Origin: Endozoicomonas sp. 4G
GTDB taxonomy: Bacteria; Pseudomonadota; Gammaproteobacteria; Pseudomonadales; Endozoicomonadaceae
DNA: 64,000 nucleotides
Direction of reading: 5' to 3'
Assembly: GCF_023822025.1 (NCBI RefSeq)
Contig: NZ_CP082909.1
Location: forward strand, 1,850,001-1,914,000
In this document: in pieces, positions 36,206 through 44,638 of the stretch
Layout: every line of letters starts with the position of its first letter
Numbering within the stretch: the first letter of the stretch is position 1
Notes under the pieces: generated by a model
What the model was told of the DNA's origin: nothing
Database searches by the model: none
What the model saw: the letters and a program-made list of their open reading frames with translations, nothing else
Position numbers and translations under genes: made by a program

Positions 36206-36418
36206 GGACTTCACCACAAGTTGGGGGTACCTGCATGGGTACTTTCAGGGGTATTTTTTTTTGGGTAACAGGTAAACGGAGAGAGATACCCTCAAAAGTA
36301 CCCCGAGAAATTCGAAGAAACAGGCAAATAAAGGGGGACTTTGCTGGACAAAGAATAGCTGAAGGGACTGAAAGAGTAAGGGAGGAGAGACTTTTACGGA
36401 CTGGTCTGGAAAAAAATT
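36206..36418. other. Spacer between integrase start and tRNA-Pro
   Basis: No gene. Contains related short runs GGGTACCTGCATGGGTACTTT, read as two copies of GGGTACNT, and an inverse copy AAAGTACCCC at 36295-36304, which could be arm-type integrase sites. A 20-bp core repeat of the tRNA 3' end was not found elsewhere in the window. Confidence 0.35.
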
Positions 36419-36495
36419 TGGTCGGAGCGAGAGGATTCGAACCTCCGACCCCCACAACCCCATTGTGGTGCGCTACCAGGCTGCGCTACGCTCCG
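36419..36495 (-). tRNA. tRNA-Pro(GGG)
   Basis: 77 nt with encoded CCA. Acceptor CGGAGCG pairs with CGCTCCG; anticodon stem CCACA/TGTGG encloses ATGGGGT with anticodon GGG; T-arm GGAGGTTCGAATCCTC. It is close to E. coli proL. Integrase remnant is next to its 3' end, so the tRNA 3' end probably served as attB. Confidence 0.96.
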
Positions 36496-36714
36496 ACTGC
36501 CGCTCTGTGCGGCGAGGTGTATATTACCTTTCTACAAGGGATTTGCAAGCCTTGGTCTGATTTTCTTCTATGGCGACTTTTTTTCGTGACGACCAGGCAC
36601 GAACCTACAGATAATAGCAAAGTGTGCATTTTTTCGACGTGCCGCACTATAGGCTTAACCATGAATCCAGTAGGATAATGGTATCAATCATCTTTTTCTC
36701 ACGGGTTAATACAG

Positions 36715-37329
36715 GTGTTAAAAGCAATTAAAACGGTTCTCACCGTGTCTTTTTTACTGTTTGCCAGTCCGCTGATGGCAGAACAAACAGCCACAGCTCC
36801 GGCCCAACCTGCGGCAGAAGCGGTTCAGCCTGTTGATGTGGTGATGAAGACCAGTAAGGGGGATATGACCATTCGTCTGAACCCTGAGCAAGCGCCGGTC
36901 ACTGTGAAGAACTTTCTTACCTACGTAGACAAGGGGTTCTATAAAGGACTGGTTTTTCACCGGGTGATGCCCGGCTTTATGATTCAGGGCGGCGGCATGA
37001 CCGCAGATATGAGTCAAAAGCCGACGGGGGCTCCTATTAAGAATGAGTCTGACAACGGTCTCAGGAACAGCCGTGGCACGATTGCTATGGCGAGAACCGC
37101 TAACCCGGACAGTGCCACCTCCCAGTTCTTTATCAATCTCGTCAATAATGAGTTTTTAAACAATCGTCCGGGTCGTCCGGGGTATGCTGTGTTTGGTGAG
37201 CTGATTAAAGGTCAGGAGGTGATGGATGCTATCGCCTCTGTGAAAACCGGGAATAGGGGGCCGCACGCCAATGTTCCTGTTGAGCCGGTCTTTATTCTGG
37301 CCGTTGAAAGAGTTAAAGAGGCACAATAA
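36715..37329 (+). CDS. ppiA: Periplasmic peptidyl-prolyl cis-trans isomerase A
   Basis: 204 residues from GTG 36715 (no better start). The signal peptide VLTVSFLLFASPLMA-EQ is followed by an Ala/Pro/Gln linker and a full cyclophilin domain: [50 protein letters not shown]. Exported counterpart of ppiB at 21630. It may share a transcript with the rhodanese-like gene 20 nt downstream. Confidence 0.94.
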   Translation: MLKAIKTVLTVSFLLFASPLMAEQTATAPAQPAAEAVQPVDVVMKTSKGDMTIRLNPEQAPVTVKNFLTYVDKGFYKGLVFHRVMPGFMIQGGGMTADMSQKPTGAPIKNESDNGLRNSRGTIAMARTANPDSATSQFFINLVNNEFLNNRPGRPGYAVFGELIKGQEVMDAIASVKTGNRGPHANVPVEPVFILAVERVKEAQ

Positions 37330-37349
37330 CCATCAGGTAATCAGGTTTC

Positions 37350-37958
37350 ATGAAGCGTTGGGTAAAATATTGTCTGTTGATCCTGTTGTTGCCGGTCCTT
37401 ACCGCCTGCGACAGCGTTTGGAATGACAGGCTGGCATTAAAATCGGTCGATCAACCTGCGATGGAAGCATTGGTGCAGGAGCAGGGTTGGGTGCTGGTGG
37501 ATGTTCGAGACAGCAACTGGTACAGCGGCTGGCCTTCAGGTAATGACCCGGAAGGGGGCCATATTCCCGGTGCCCGTAATTTTGACCTGGCCTGGATGGA
37601 AGCCGACCCTGAACAGGCCCGGACGCTTTTGTTCAGTAAGGGGATATCGCCTGATAAATCCATTGTCGTCTATGGTCGTGATAAGCAGGATGCCCAGGTA
37701 TTAGCCCAGTGGCTGGTGGATGAACAGGGTTTTAGTGAAGATCGGGTTCGTGTTTTTGAAGAAGGTTTTTCTGTCTGGCTGGCCCGGGGTGGCAAGCCTG
37801 CCAAACTGCCGGTTTACGAGAGGCTGGAGTCGATTCTGCGAAGGCTGGGTATCACTAAGGATATTTTTTCTGTTGTTTATGATGACAGGGCAGCAGCTGA
37901 ACGAGTTCTGTGTGTTGTATACGACGAAGAAAGGGTAAAGTGGAGCAAGAGTGCTTAG
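37350..37958 (+). CDS. Rhodanese-like lipoprotein lacking the catalytic cysteine
   Basis: 202 residues. Lipobox LTAC puts the lipid on Cys20. The rhodanese fold is clear (WVLVDVRDSNWYSGW, GHIPGARNFDLAWM, VRVFEEGFSVWLARGG). The active-site loop after IVVY begins with Gly109-Arg-Asp-Lys where sulfurtransferases have Cys. It is therefore probably a binding, not a transfer, domain, anchored on the periplasmic side. It overlaps the tmcA start by 19 nt. Confidence 0.85.
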   Translation: MKRWVKYCLLILLLPVLTACDSVWNDRLALKSVDQPAMEALVQEQGWVLVDVRDSNWYSGWPSGNDPEGGHIPGARNFDLAWMEADPEQARTLLFSKGISPDKSIVVYGRDKQDAQVLAQWLVDEQGFSEDRVRVFEEGFSVWLARGGKPAKLPVYERLESILRRLGITKDIFSVVYDDRAAAERVLCVVYDEERVKWSKSA

Positions 37959-40093
37959 TGATTAACGTCGAGCCTATCCTCAAACAGGCGGCTGAAAACC
38001 ATCATCGTGCCCTTTTGGTGTTATCCGGCTCAGAAACCTGGGCACAACAACACGCTGAAAGCCTGTTTTCAAAGGGACAGGAGAAGCAAGCTCTCTGGGT
38101 CGGTGAACGCAACCAGAGTAATGAAACGTCGATCTCTGCCTCGAAAGCGTCCGGTTGGTTAGGGCGTGAGGTGGATCTCATTGTCTTTAATGCCTTTTCC
38201 GGCTTTGATGTTGATGCTTTTGGTCAGCTCAGTGGTACGTTGAGAGGCGGAGGGCTTTTCGTACTGCTGGTACCAGACCTGGATGACTGGGCTGATTATT
38301 GCGACCCGGATCATAAAAGACTCACTGTTTATCCCTATCAGCCCGAACACATCCGTGGGCTCTACCTGGCAAGACTGGCAAACCTCATTCAGTCTGAAGC
38401 GACACTCTCACTGTTATGCGAAAACGGTGATTCCCGATGGCAACAAAGTACCGATTGCGCTGATGTACCGGGTTCAGGGCAAGACGACAATGTTTGTAGA
38501 ACGTCGGATCAAGCACAGGCTGTCGAAGGTATTCTTCGTGTAGCAAAAGGGCATCGTCGTCGTCCATTAGTACTCACTGCCGATCGTGGTCGGGGTAAGA
38601 GTGCTGCGCTGGGTATTGCATCCGCCCGGTTATTGCAATCGGGGCTTGCAAGGATATGGGTAACGGCACCTTCTCTGGCTTCTGCTGAGGTGGTCTTTAA
38701 TACCGCTGAAGCGCTGCTTGATGGCTGTGAAGTCCATCGAGGGAAGTTGCTTTGGCACGACAAAGCACTTGAATTTAAAGCCCCCGACGAACTTTTGCAT
38801 CCAGAGTGTGATTCGGGTTGTGATCTTATGCTGGTGGATGAAGCAGCGGCTATCCCGGTGCCATTACTAACCCAATTATTAAAGCATCATTCCCGAATTG
38901 TTTTCGCATCCACTCAGCACGGTTATGAAGGAACGGGCAGGGGGTTTGCCATTAAGTTCAGGTCAACCCTGTCGGAGCTGACGCCAAAATGGCGCGCCCA
39001 GCGTCTGAAACAGCCGATCCGCTGGGCTGAAAATGATCCTTTCGAAGCCTTTGTTTTCAAAGCGTTGATGCTAAATGCCTCGCCTGTACCAGATGAGCTG
39101 ATACAGGGTGCAAGCATTGGGCATTGTTCTTTTGCTCGCCTTGAACCGAAGCAATTGATTCATGATGATCGGCTGCTGGCTGATGTTTTTGGTCTGCTGG
39201 TATTCGCCCATTATCGAACCCGTCCTTTTGATCTCAGGCATTTATTAGATGGCCCGAATATCGAGGTGTACTGTCTCAGGTATCAGGGGCGTGTTGTGGC
39301 CACGGCGCTGCTGGCACTGGAAGGGGGGATAGAAGACTGTTTGCAGGAAGCGATCTGGCTGGGTCAGCGCAGGGTTCGCGGTCATCTTATTCCCCAGTCC
39401 CTCAGTAATCATTGTGGTTTCCCGGAGGCTTCTGGTTTTGCCGGTTTGAGGGTGATTCGAATCGCAGTACATCCTTTATTGCAGGGGCATGGGCTGGGCA
39501 CTCAGCTGTTGAAAGGGGTTGAAGAGCAGGCAACACTCAGAAAACTGGATTACCTGGGCAGTAGCTTTGGTGCGACGCCAGAACTGGCGGTTTTTTGGGG
39601 AGGTTCAGGCTATCTTCCGGTTCGCGTTGGCGTTACCCGTGAAGCGGCCAGCGGCTGTTACTCCATGATGGTTTTGAACCCCCTGAATAAAGCCTTCTCT
39701 GTTTTGACGGAAGAAATGCAGTGTCGTTTTATTTCAGGTTTTCTGATGCAGCTGCCCGTGTCGTTCAAAGCCATGGCACCTGATCTGGTTCGGGTGATAC
39801 TTTGCCTGAGTCGTTTAAACATTGAAACGGTTTTGGATAACCGAGACCGAATGGATCTGGAATCCTTTGTCAGTTCCGATCGACTGTTTGAAAGCTGTCT
39901 TCCCGCTATTCGTTCCCTGCTGCTATCAAAGGTTTCTGATCGTTCTGCCTCGAAGGATGCTCTTAATGGATTAATTGCCAAAGTGCTTCAGGGGGTTGAC
40001 TGGTCAGAGATCGCTAAAGCGAATGGCCTGACGGGTAAAAAGCAGGCCGTTCAATGGTTAAGGCAGTGGGTTCAGGATCTATGTGCAGAATAG
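37940..40093 (+). CDS. tmcA: tRNA(Met) cytidine acetyltransferase
   Basis: 717 residues from GTG 37940, which has AAGGGT 5 nt upstream. It acetylates the wobble cytidine (C34) of elongator tRNA-Met with acetyl-CoA and ATP. Domains: DUF1726 N-terminal, RNA-helicase-like module with Walker A TADRGRGKSAALG (Lys220) and Walker B LMLVDEAAAIPVP, then the GNAT module with IRIAVHPLLQGHGLGTQLL, then the tRNA-binding C-terminus. Length and motifs match E. coli TmcA (671) with a longer tail. Follows the rhodanese-like gene with overlap, so it is coupled to it. Confidence 0.95.
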   Translation: MEQECLVINVEPILKQAAENHHRALLVLSGSETWAQQHAESLFSKGQEKQALWVGERNQSNETSISASKASGWLGREVDLIVFNAFSGFDVDAFGQLSGTLRGGGLFVLLVPDLDDWADYCDPDHKRLTVYPYQPEHIRGLYLARLANLIQSEATLSLLCENGDSRWQQSTDCADVPGSGQDDNVCRTSDQAQAVEGILRVAKGHRRRPLVLTADRGRGKSAALGIASARLLQSGLARIWVTAPSLASAEVVFNTAEALLDGCEVHRGKLLWHDKALEFKAPDELLHPECDSGCDLMLVDEAAAIPVPLLTQLLKHHSRIVFASTQHGYEGTGRGFAIKFRSTLSELTPKWRAQRLKQPIRWAENDPFEAFVFKALMLNASPVPDELIQGASIGHCSFARLEPKQLIHDDRLLADVFGLLVFAHYRTRPFDLRHLLDGPNIEVYCLRYQGRVVATALLALEGGIEDCLQEAIWLGQRRVRGHLIPQSLSNHCGFPEASGFAGLRVIRIAVHPLLQGHGLGTQLLKGVEEQATLRKLDYLGSSFGATPELAVFWGGSGYLPVRVGVTREAASGCYSMMVLNPLNKAFSVLTEEMQCRFISGFLMQLPVSFKAMAPDLVRVILCLSRLNIETVLDNRDRMDLESFVSSDRLFESCLPAIRSLLLSKVSDRSASKDALNGLIAKVLQGVDWSEIAKANGLTGKKQAVQWLRQWVQDLCAE

Positions 40094-40105
40094 GATTTGA
40101 ACGAG

Positions 40106-40318
40106 TCACTCCACGGTATTTTTGCAGTAAACAAAGTGATCCAGATAGCAATACTTAACTTTGCCATTTTCAGAATCCAGAATCCAGATGTATTTACCAT
40201 CCTGGCCAGTGTAACCCACAAACCTGCCTGAAATAAGGGTTCTTACTGAGTCAGCTGCCCAAACTGCGCTGCTGAATAAAACAGCAGCCAAAATAATCGT
40301 CAAATAGTTCTTTTTCAA
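40106..40318 (-). CDS. Small exported protein of unknown function
   Basis: 70 residues, convergent with tmcA. The start is TTG at 40318, supported by AGGAGGT 8 nt upstream, an unusually perfect Shine-Dalgarno for a rare start. Signal peptide KKNYLTIILAAVLFSSAVWA-AD. The 48-residue mature part has RFVGYTGQDGKYIWILDS and two cysteines (CYLDHFVYC) that may form a disulphide. No family recognised. Confidence 0.7.
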   Translation of the reverse strand: MKKNYLTIILAAVLFSSAVWAADSVRTLISGRFVGYTGQDGKYIWILDSENGKVKYCYLDHFVYCKNTVE

Positions 40319-40591
40319 AATGCGTACCTCCTGAAAAGAGTGATTTTTAATGCAAGTACATCGACCTGGCCGTGTAACTTAGCCCGGTAACTATAGACAA
40401 CAACACAGAGGAATCGTTCACCCGTTTTGCCGTGCCTGAGACCAAAGGTAATAGGGGGGTTCGGCAATGACGGATAGACTTTCTCTATCAAACCGTTAAA
40501 AAATACCGATTTTGTTTATGGCGCTGACTCGTTTATAGTCGCTGTCATAACATTGTTCAATATAAATACTGGTTAGAGTCAGGTGGATTTT

Positions 40592-40843
40592 ATGGATCGT
40601 TTTACTGTGTTTGGTCGTCCGGGTTGTGGTTACTGTGTACGGGCGAAAGAAGTGCTGGAAAGTCGTGGGCTGCCCATGCGGTACGTCGATATTCATGCTG
40701 AAGGCATCAGCAAGGCCGACCTGGAAAAAACAGTAGGAAAGCCAGTGGAAACCGTGCCTCAGATTTTTCATGGCCAAAAGTACATTGGCGGTTACACGGA
40801 GCTGGCTGCGTATCTGAAAGAAGAGATGGCAGAAAACGGTTAA
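40592..40843 (+). CDS. grxC: Glutaredoxin 3-type glutaredoxin
   Basis: 83 residues from ATG 40592, with AGGTGG just upstream. Thioredoxin fold with CGYC (Cys12, Cys15) in place of the usual CPYC. Glutathione-binding ETVPQIF (cis-Pro) and GGYTEL are present. Reduces disulphides and GSH mixed disulphides in the cytoplasm. Ends with a 4-nt overlap with the convergent Tus-like gene. Confidence 0.9.
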   Translation: MDRFTVFGRPGCGYCVRAKEVLESRGLPMRYVDIHAEGISKADLEKTVGKPVETVPQIFHGQKYIGGYTELAAYLKEEMAENG

Positions 40844-41736
40844 GCGTACTTATAAATTCGAGAGTGTGGATTTTCGGATATTTTCACCAGTCTGGTGTCA
40901 CTGCGAGTCAGCCGCTCCTGTCTGGCAGCGGGGTCAAACGGTTTGATCCGGTTGAACTCTGGCAACGGCTGGCCTTTTTCCAGCTGGACAAAAACAGGCA
41001 GAGGGGTGTTGATCTGACCGGGGTAGACTTTGCGAAAGTCTTTATCTGCCTTTCTCAGCTGTTCAATGTCTTTTGCCCAGGTCAGATTGGCTCGAAGATG
41101 GGGGCTGAGGATTCTTTTGATAATCACGGTCTCGCTGGCGGGCATCTGTTCCAGCATTTGAATGTCGGTCTCGATGGCGCTGGAAGCCAGGTATTTCTTG
41201 CGTAGATGGTCAATGGCCTCATCGGCCGAGAGTTTCACGGAGCCGCTGTGATGAGCGGCCCAGCTGAAACCGATACGACGGGGTGGCGTCTCAAAGAGTT
41301 TCAGTTGACGATAGCTCTGGACAAAATGGATATGGGCTATCTGCAGGCCACCCAGCATGTTCTCCCTGATCTCATCCGAAGTTTCTTCAATAGCCTCAAT
41401 GCTGTCTCCGTACAGTTTCCTGAACTCAGACATGGCCTGTTTGAAACTTTCCCGGGCTTCGTTAAGCCTTATACCCGTTTGTAACGTCTCTTTAGCAATC
41501 CCCACGACTCCGGGCAACCGGGCTGTTTCCTGTTTGTTTTGTTGGTCGGTATAGGTCAGTCGGGTGCTGGTCTCAGCGGCCAGGGCACGGTCGTTCTTGT
41601 CCTCGTCCGGGGATTTCATGACCCAAACCGGCAGCAGCTGGTCATCATAGACTTGTTCGCGAAACTGTCGGTTGACGGTCACCATGTGAATCAGGGTGTC
41701 CCTGACGGCAATTCTGGCCGCCGTTTTCTGGCTCAT
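40840..41736 (-). CDS. tus: Tus-like DNA replication terminus-binding protein
   Basis: 298 residues, close to E. coli Tus (309). I align RLPGVVGIAKETLQTGIRLN with the RLPGV block of Tus, PPRRIGFSWAAHHSGSVKL with its LRFGWANKHI block, and INTPLPVFVQL with the CPTPLIALIN block near the C-terminus. Tus binds Ter sites and stops the replication fork from one side. I did not find a convincing Ter site in this window. The start overlaps the pdxH stop by 4 nt, so it may be co-translated. Confidence 0.75.
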   Translation of the reverse strand: MSQKTAARIAVRDTLIHMVTVNRQFREQVYDDQLLPVWVMKSPDEDKNDRALAAETSTRLTYTDQQNKQETARLPGVVGIAKETLQTGIRLNEARESFKQAMSEFRKLYGDSIEAIEETSDEIRENMLGGLQIAHIHFVQSYRQLKLFETPPRRIGFSWAAHHSGSVKLSADEAIDHLRKKYLASSAIETDIQMLEQMPASETVIIKRILSPHLRANLTWAKDIEQLRKADKDFRKVYPGQINTPLPVFVQLEKGQPLPEFNRIKPFDPAARQERLTRSDTRLVKISENPHSRIYKYA

Positions 41737-42374
41737 GGTGACAGCCTTTCAATAGTCCAGCTGGATTCTGCCCGTGTGTAGAGGAAGCGGTCGTGCAGGC
41801 GATTAGGTCGTCCCTGCCAGAACTCTATGGTCTCAGGGATGATCCGGTAGCCTCCCCAGAAATCCGGCAGGGGGACTTTGCCTTCTTTGAATTTTCTTTT
41901 CATTTCTTCCAATTTCATCTCAAGCACTTTTCTGCCAGTAATGACGGAACTCTGGTGCGATACCCAGGCACCCAGCTGGCTGCCGTGGGGGCGGCTGGTG
42001 AAATATTTTAGTGAGTCGGCTTTGGAAATCTTTTCGGCACGGCCCCGGACAGTGACCTGTCGCTCCAGGGCAACCCAGGGGAACATAATGGCGACGTTAG
42101 GGTTGTCAGCAATATCGTGGGCCTTGCGACTGCTGTAGTTAGTGAAAAAGACAAAGCCTTCAGGGCTTACGTACTTCAACAGAACGGTTCGCAGACCGGG
42201 TAAACCTTCTTTGGAGGTAGTAGCCAGGCTCATGGCGTTGGGTTCAGGCAACTGTGCCTCAAGGGCCTGCTGAAACCAGAGGTCAAACTGTTGGAAGGGA
42301 TCGGGATCAAGAGAGTCCAGATCCAGACCCGCCCGGGTGTAATTCTCTCGCAGATGACTGATATCCATGTTCAT
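41733..42374 (-). CDS. pdxH: Pyridoxamine 5'-phosphate oxidase
   Basis: 213 residues, FMN-dependent. Makes pyridoxal 5'-phosphate from pyridoxine/pyridoxamine phosphate. Signatures: MSLATTSKEGLPGLRTVLLK, FFTNYSSRKAHDI, FPWVALERQVTVRG, SHQSSVI and the C-terminal WQGRPNRLHDRFLY and WTIERLSP. Two ATGs at the start (MNMDISHL) are equally possible. The downstream gene is the Tus-like protein. Confidence 0.96.
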   Translation of the reverse strand: MNMDISHLRENYTRAGLDLDSLDPDPFQQFDLWFQQALEAQLPEPNAMSLATTSKEGLPGLRTVLLKYVSPEGFVFFTNYSSRKAHDIADNPNVAIMFPWVALERQVTVRGRAEKISKADSLKYFTSRPHGSQLGAWVSHQSSVITGRKVLEMKLEEMKRKFKEGKVPLPDFWGGYRIIPETIEFWQGRPNRLHDRFLYTRAESSWTIERLSP

Positions 42375-42737
42375 ACTTCGCTGATGCAGTGGGGTTCATT
42401 GTATATGAAAGGACAGGGTCGTGAAACCGGAGTCGTATTACCTGATTTTTATTCAAGCTCATGAATTATTTTTTGTTATAGGGGTTTTGTTGGATGAAAG
42501 TACTGCTTGTGTTGGTATTAATACGATTTGTTGATCTGGTCTAGATCAATAAGAATATCGCCTGTTTTTGAGGTTCTAATAATAAGTGGTGCACTGATGC
42601 TCCCTTGGACAGGGTGGTGATTAACAAGTTAACTCTGTCAATAACATCCCTTTCAGAAGGAGGAAGCGCTTGAGCCATTGGCTTCTTAGGTCTTCAGAAA
42701 GGGTAAATGAAAAACCTTGGTACACAGGCTGGTAGTA
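42375..42737. other. Intergenic region between pdxH and the AbgT gene
   Basis: 363 nt between divergent genes, AT-rich, without a recognisable gene or RNA. Likely holds both promoters; no box stands out. Confidence 0.35.
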
Positions 42738-44297
42738 ATGAGTACAACGGCAACGGTAGCACCTCCTGCCAATGACGGCAGGAAATCCTTCATCGAAAGG
42801 ATCGGGAAAAAGATTCCTGATCCGGTCATCATCTTTATCTGGCTATTCGGCCTGACCCTGGTCGCTTCCTTCCTGATGGGTGGGCACAGTTTTGAAGTCA
42901 TGGGTGCTGACGGCGGCCAGATTGTCCATTCTGTAAAAAACATGCTGACCACAGAAAATGTCCGCTGGATGTTTGACAATGCTATTCTGGCAAACTGGTT
43001 GTCTTACGGTGGCGGCGTTCTCGGCATTATCCTGGTGGTTATGTTGGGTGTTGGTGTTGCAGAAGACTCTGGTCTGCTTTCGACCCTGATCAAGAAAGCC
43101 GGTCTGAAAGTGAACGACAAATACCTGCCTGCGATGCTGGTGTTCATTGGTATTATGAGCAGCGTCGCAACTGATGCCGGTTACCTGGTGTTGGTGCCTC
43201 TGGCGGGTCTGCTGTATGCCGGTTTAGGTAAGAATCCACTGATCGGTATGGCAGCTGCCTTTGCCGGTGTATCGGCCGGATTCAGTGCTAACCTGCTGCC
43301 TGCTACCCCGGTCGATGTGATTGTTGGTGTTAACGCTCAGATTTTTGCTGAATCTCAGGGTGTGCCTTTCACCAATGCTGCGGGTGAGGCTCTGACGCCT
43401 GCCACCATGCACTATTTCTTTATCCTGGCATCGACGTTTATTCTGGCGACTGTGGGTGCCTGGGTTACCCATAAGTTTGTGGCTCCCAAGCTTGAGAAAA
43501 TGGATTACCAGATTCCTGAAGATCTGGATATCAGCAATTTCGAAGTCACCGAAGCTGAAAACAAGGGCCTGAAAGCCGCCTTCTTCGGCCTGCTGGCTTC
43601 TATTGCCATTATGGTCGGTATGGCCATGGGTCCGCTGGCTTCATACACCAATGAAGCGGGTAATGTGGTCAACCCATTCCTGACCAACATCATTTTGATG
43701 ATTACCATGACTTTCCTGATTGTGGGTGTCTGCTTCGGTAAGTCCACCGGCAAGTTCAAGGGCATGCAGGATGTCGTCACTGCCATGGTCAAACAGATGA
43801 ACACTGTCGGCTATATTCTGGTGTTGACCTTCTTCAGTTACAACTTCCTGGCGCTGTTGAGCTTTACCGGACTGGGGACTTATATTACTTACCTGGGTGC
43901 GACTTTCCTTCAGTTCCTGGGGCTGGACAAGTTCCCGATTCTGTTGATCATCGGCTTCATTATCACGACGGCTCTTATCAACCTGTTTGTCGGTGGCCTG
44001 ACCTCCAAGTGGATGCTGCTGGGTCCTATCTTCATTCCTATGCTGTACCAGGCCAACCCGGCCATGACTCCGGACCTGGTGTCTGCGGCATTCCGGGTGG
44101 CTGACTCTTCCACCAATATCGTGACCCCGATGATGACTTATGCCGGTGTTATCCTGGCCTTTATGAGAAAGTACAAGCCCGATCTGACCATCGGTGACAT
44201 GATCGGAATCATGATGCCTTACTCCATTGCCTTTATCACTATCTGGACAACGGCGCTGATAGGGTTCTTTGCCTTCAATATTCCTCTGGGTTTCTGA
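42738..44297 (+). CDS. AbgT-family transporter
   Basis: 519 residues from ATG 42738. Inner-membrane protein of the AbgT family, whose members import p-aminobenzoyl-glutamate (E. coli AbgT) or export sulfonamides (MtrF, YdaH). Family features: a cytosolic N-terminus ending in ERIGKKIPDPVIIF, GVGVAEDSGLLSTLIKK, SSVATDAGYLVLVPLAG, the GFSANLLPATPVDVIVG re-entrant hairpin and ADSSTNIVTPMM. About ten helices. Direction of transport is not deducible. Confidence 0.94.
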   Translation: MSTTATVAPPANDGRKSFIERIGKKIPDPVIIFIWLFGLTLVASFLMGGHSFEVMGADGGQIVHSVKNMLTTENVRWMFDNAILANWLSYGGGVLGIILVVMLGVGVAEDSGLLSTLIKKAGLKVNDKYLPAMLVFIGIMSSVATDAGYLVLVPLAGLLYAGLGKNPLIGMAAAFAGVSAGFSANLLPATPVDVIVGVNAQIFAESQGVPFTNAAGEALTPATMHYFFILASTFILATVGAWVTHKFVAPKLEKMDYQIPEDLDISNFEVTEAENKGLKAAFFGLLASIAIMVGMAMGPLASYTNEAGNVVNPFLTNIILMITMTFLIVGVCFGKSTGKFKGMQDVVTAMVKQMNTVGYILVLTFFSYNFLALLSFTGLGTYITYLGATFLQFLGLDKFPILLIIGFIITTALINLFVGGLTSKWMLLGPIFIPMLYQANPAMTPDLVSAAFRVADSSTNIVTPMMTYAGVILAFMRKYKPDLTIGDMIGIMMPYSIAFITIWTTALIGFFAFNIPLGF

Positions 44298-44323
44298 TTT
44301 ATTAAAATCTGACCCATGAAAGA

Positions 44324-44356
44324 AGAAAACCAGCTCTCAGGGCTGGTTTTCTGTTT
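44324..44356 (+). terminator. Terminator of the AbgT gene
   Basis: AGAAAACCAGC (44324-44334) pairs with GCTGGTTTTCT (44342-44352) around TCTCAGG, with further T residues after it, 27 nt after the stop. Confidence 0.8.
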
Positions 44357-44638
44357 CTTCAAACCGTGAAATCCACTTGGTTTTACTTTGCCAGGTACTT
44401 AATTAACACTCGAATCTGCAATCCTTTCTGTGATACTAATTAGAACTGCTACTTTATATTCTGGTTTAAAAAATCTTGACCAATAAAAAAACAGACACAA
44501 ATACGGATGCTCTTTTGATGAGTACCTTTGCGAACAGTAAAAAGAGAGTAAATTGCCTGTGTCAGTGGTTGCTAACTGGCCCAGTCTTCGGAAAGTATTC
44601 GGCTGTGATCAAGGCCTTTAAAAGGTGTGAAAATTTAT
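44357..44638. other. Leader of the M16 protease gene
   Basis: 282 nt without a convincing gene (an open frame crossing the next start looks spurious). Composition is AT-rich; promoter presumably here but no strong box seen. Confidence 0.35.

Noticed and set aside
36223-36310. Complete attachment site (attL/attR pair)
   Set aside because: Short GGGTAC-type repeats are seen, but no second copy of the tRNA-Pro 3' end was found, so no pair can be claimed.
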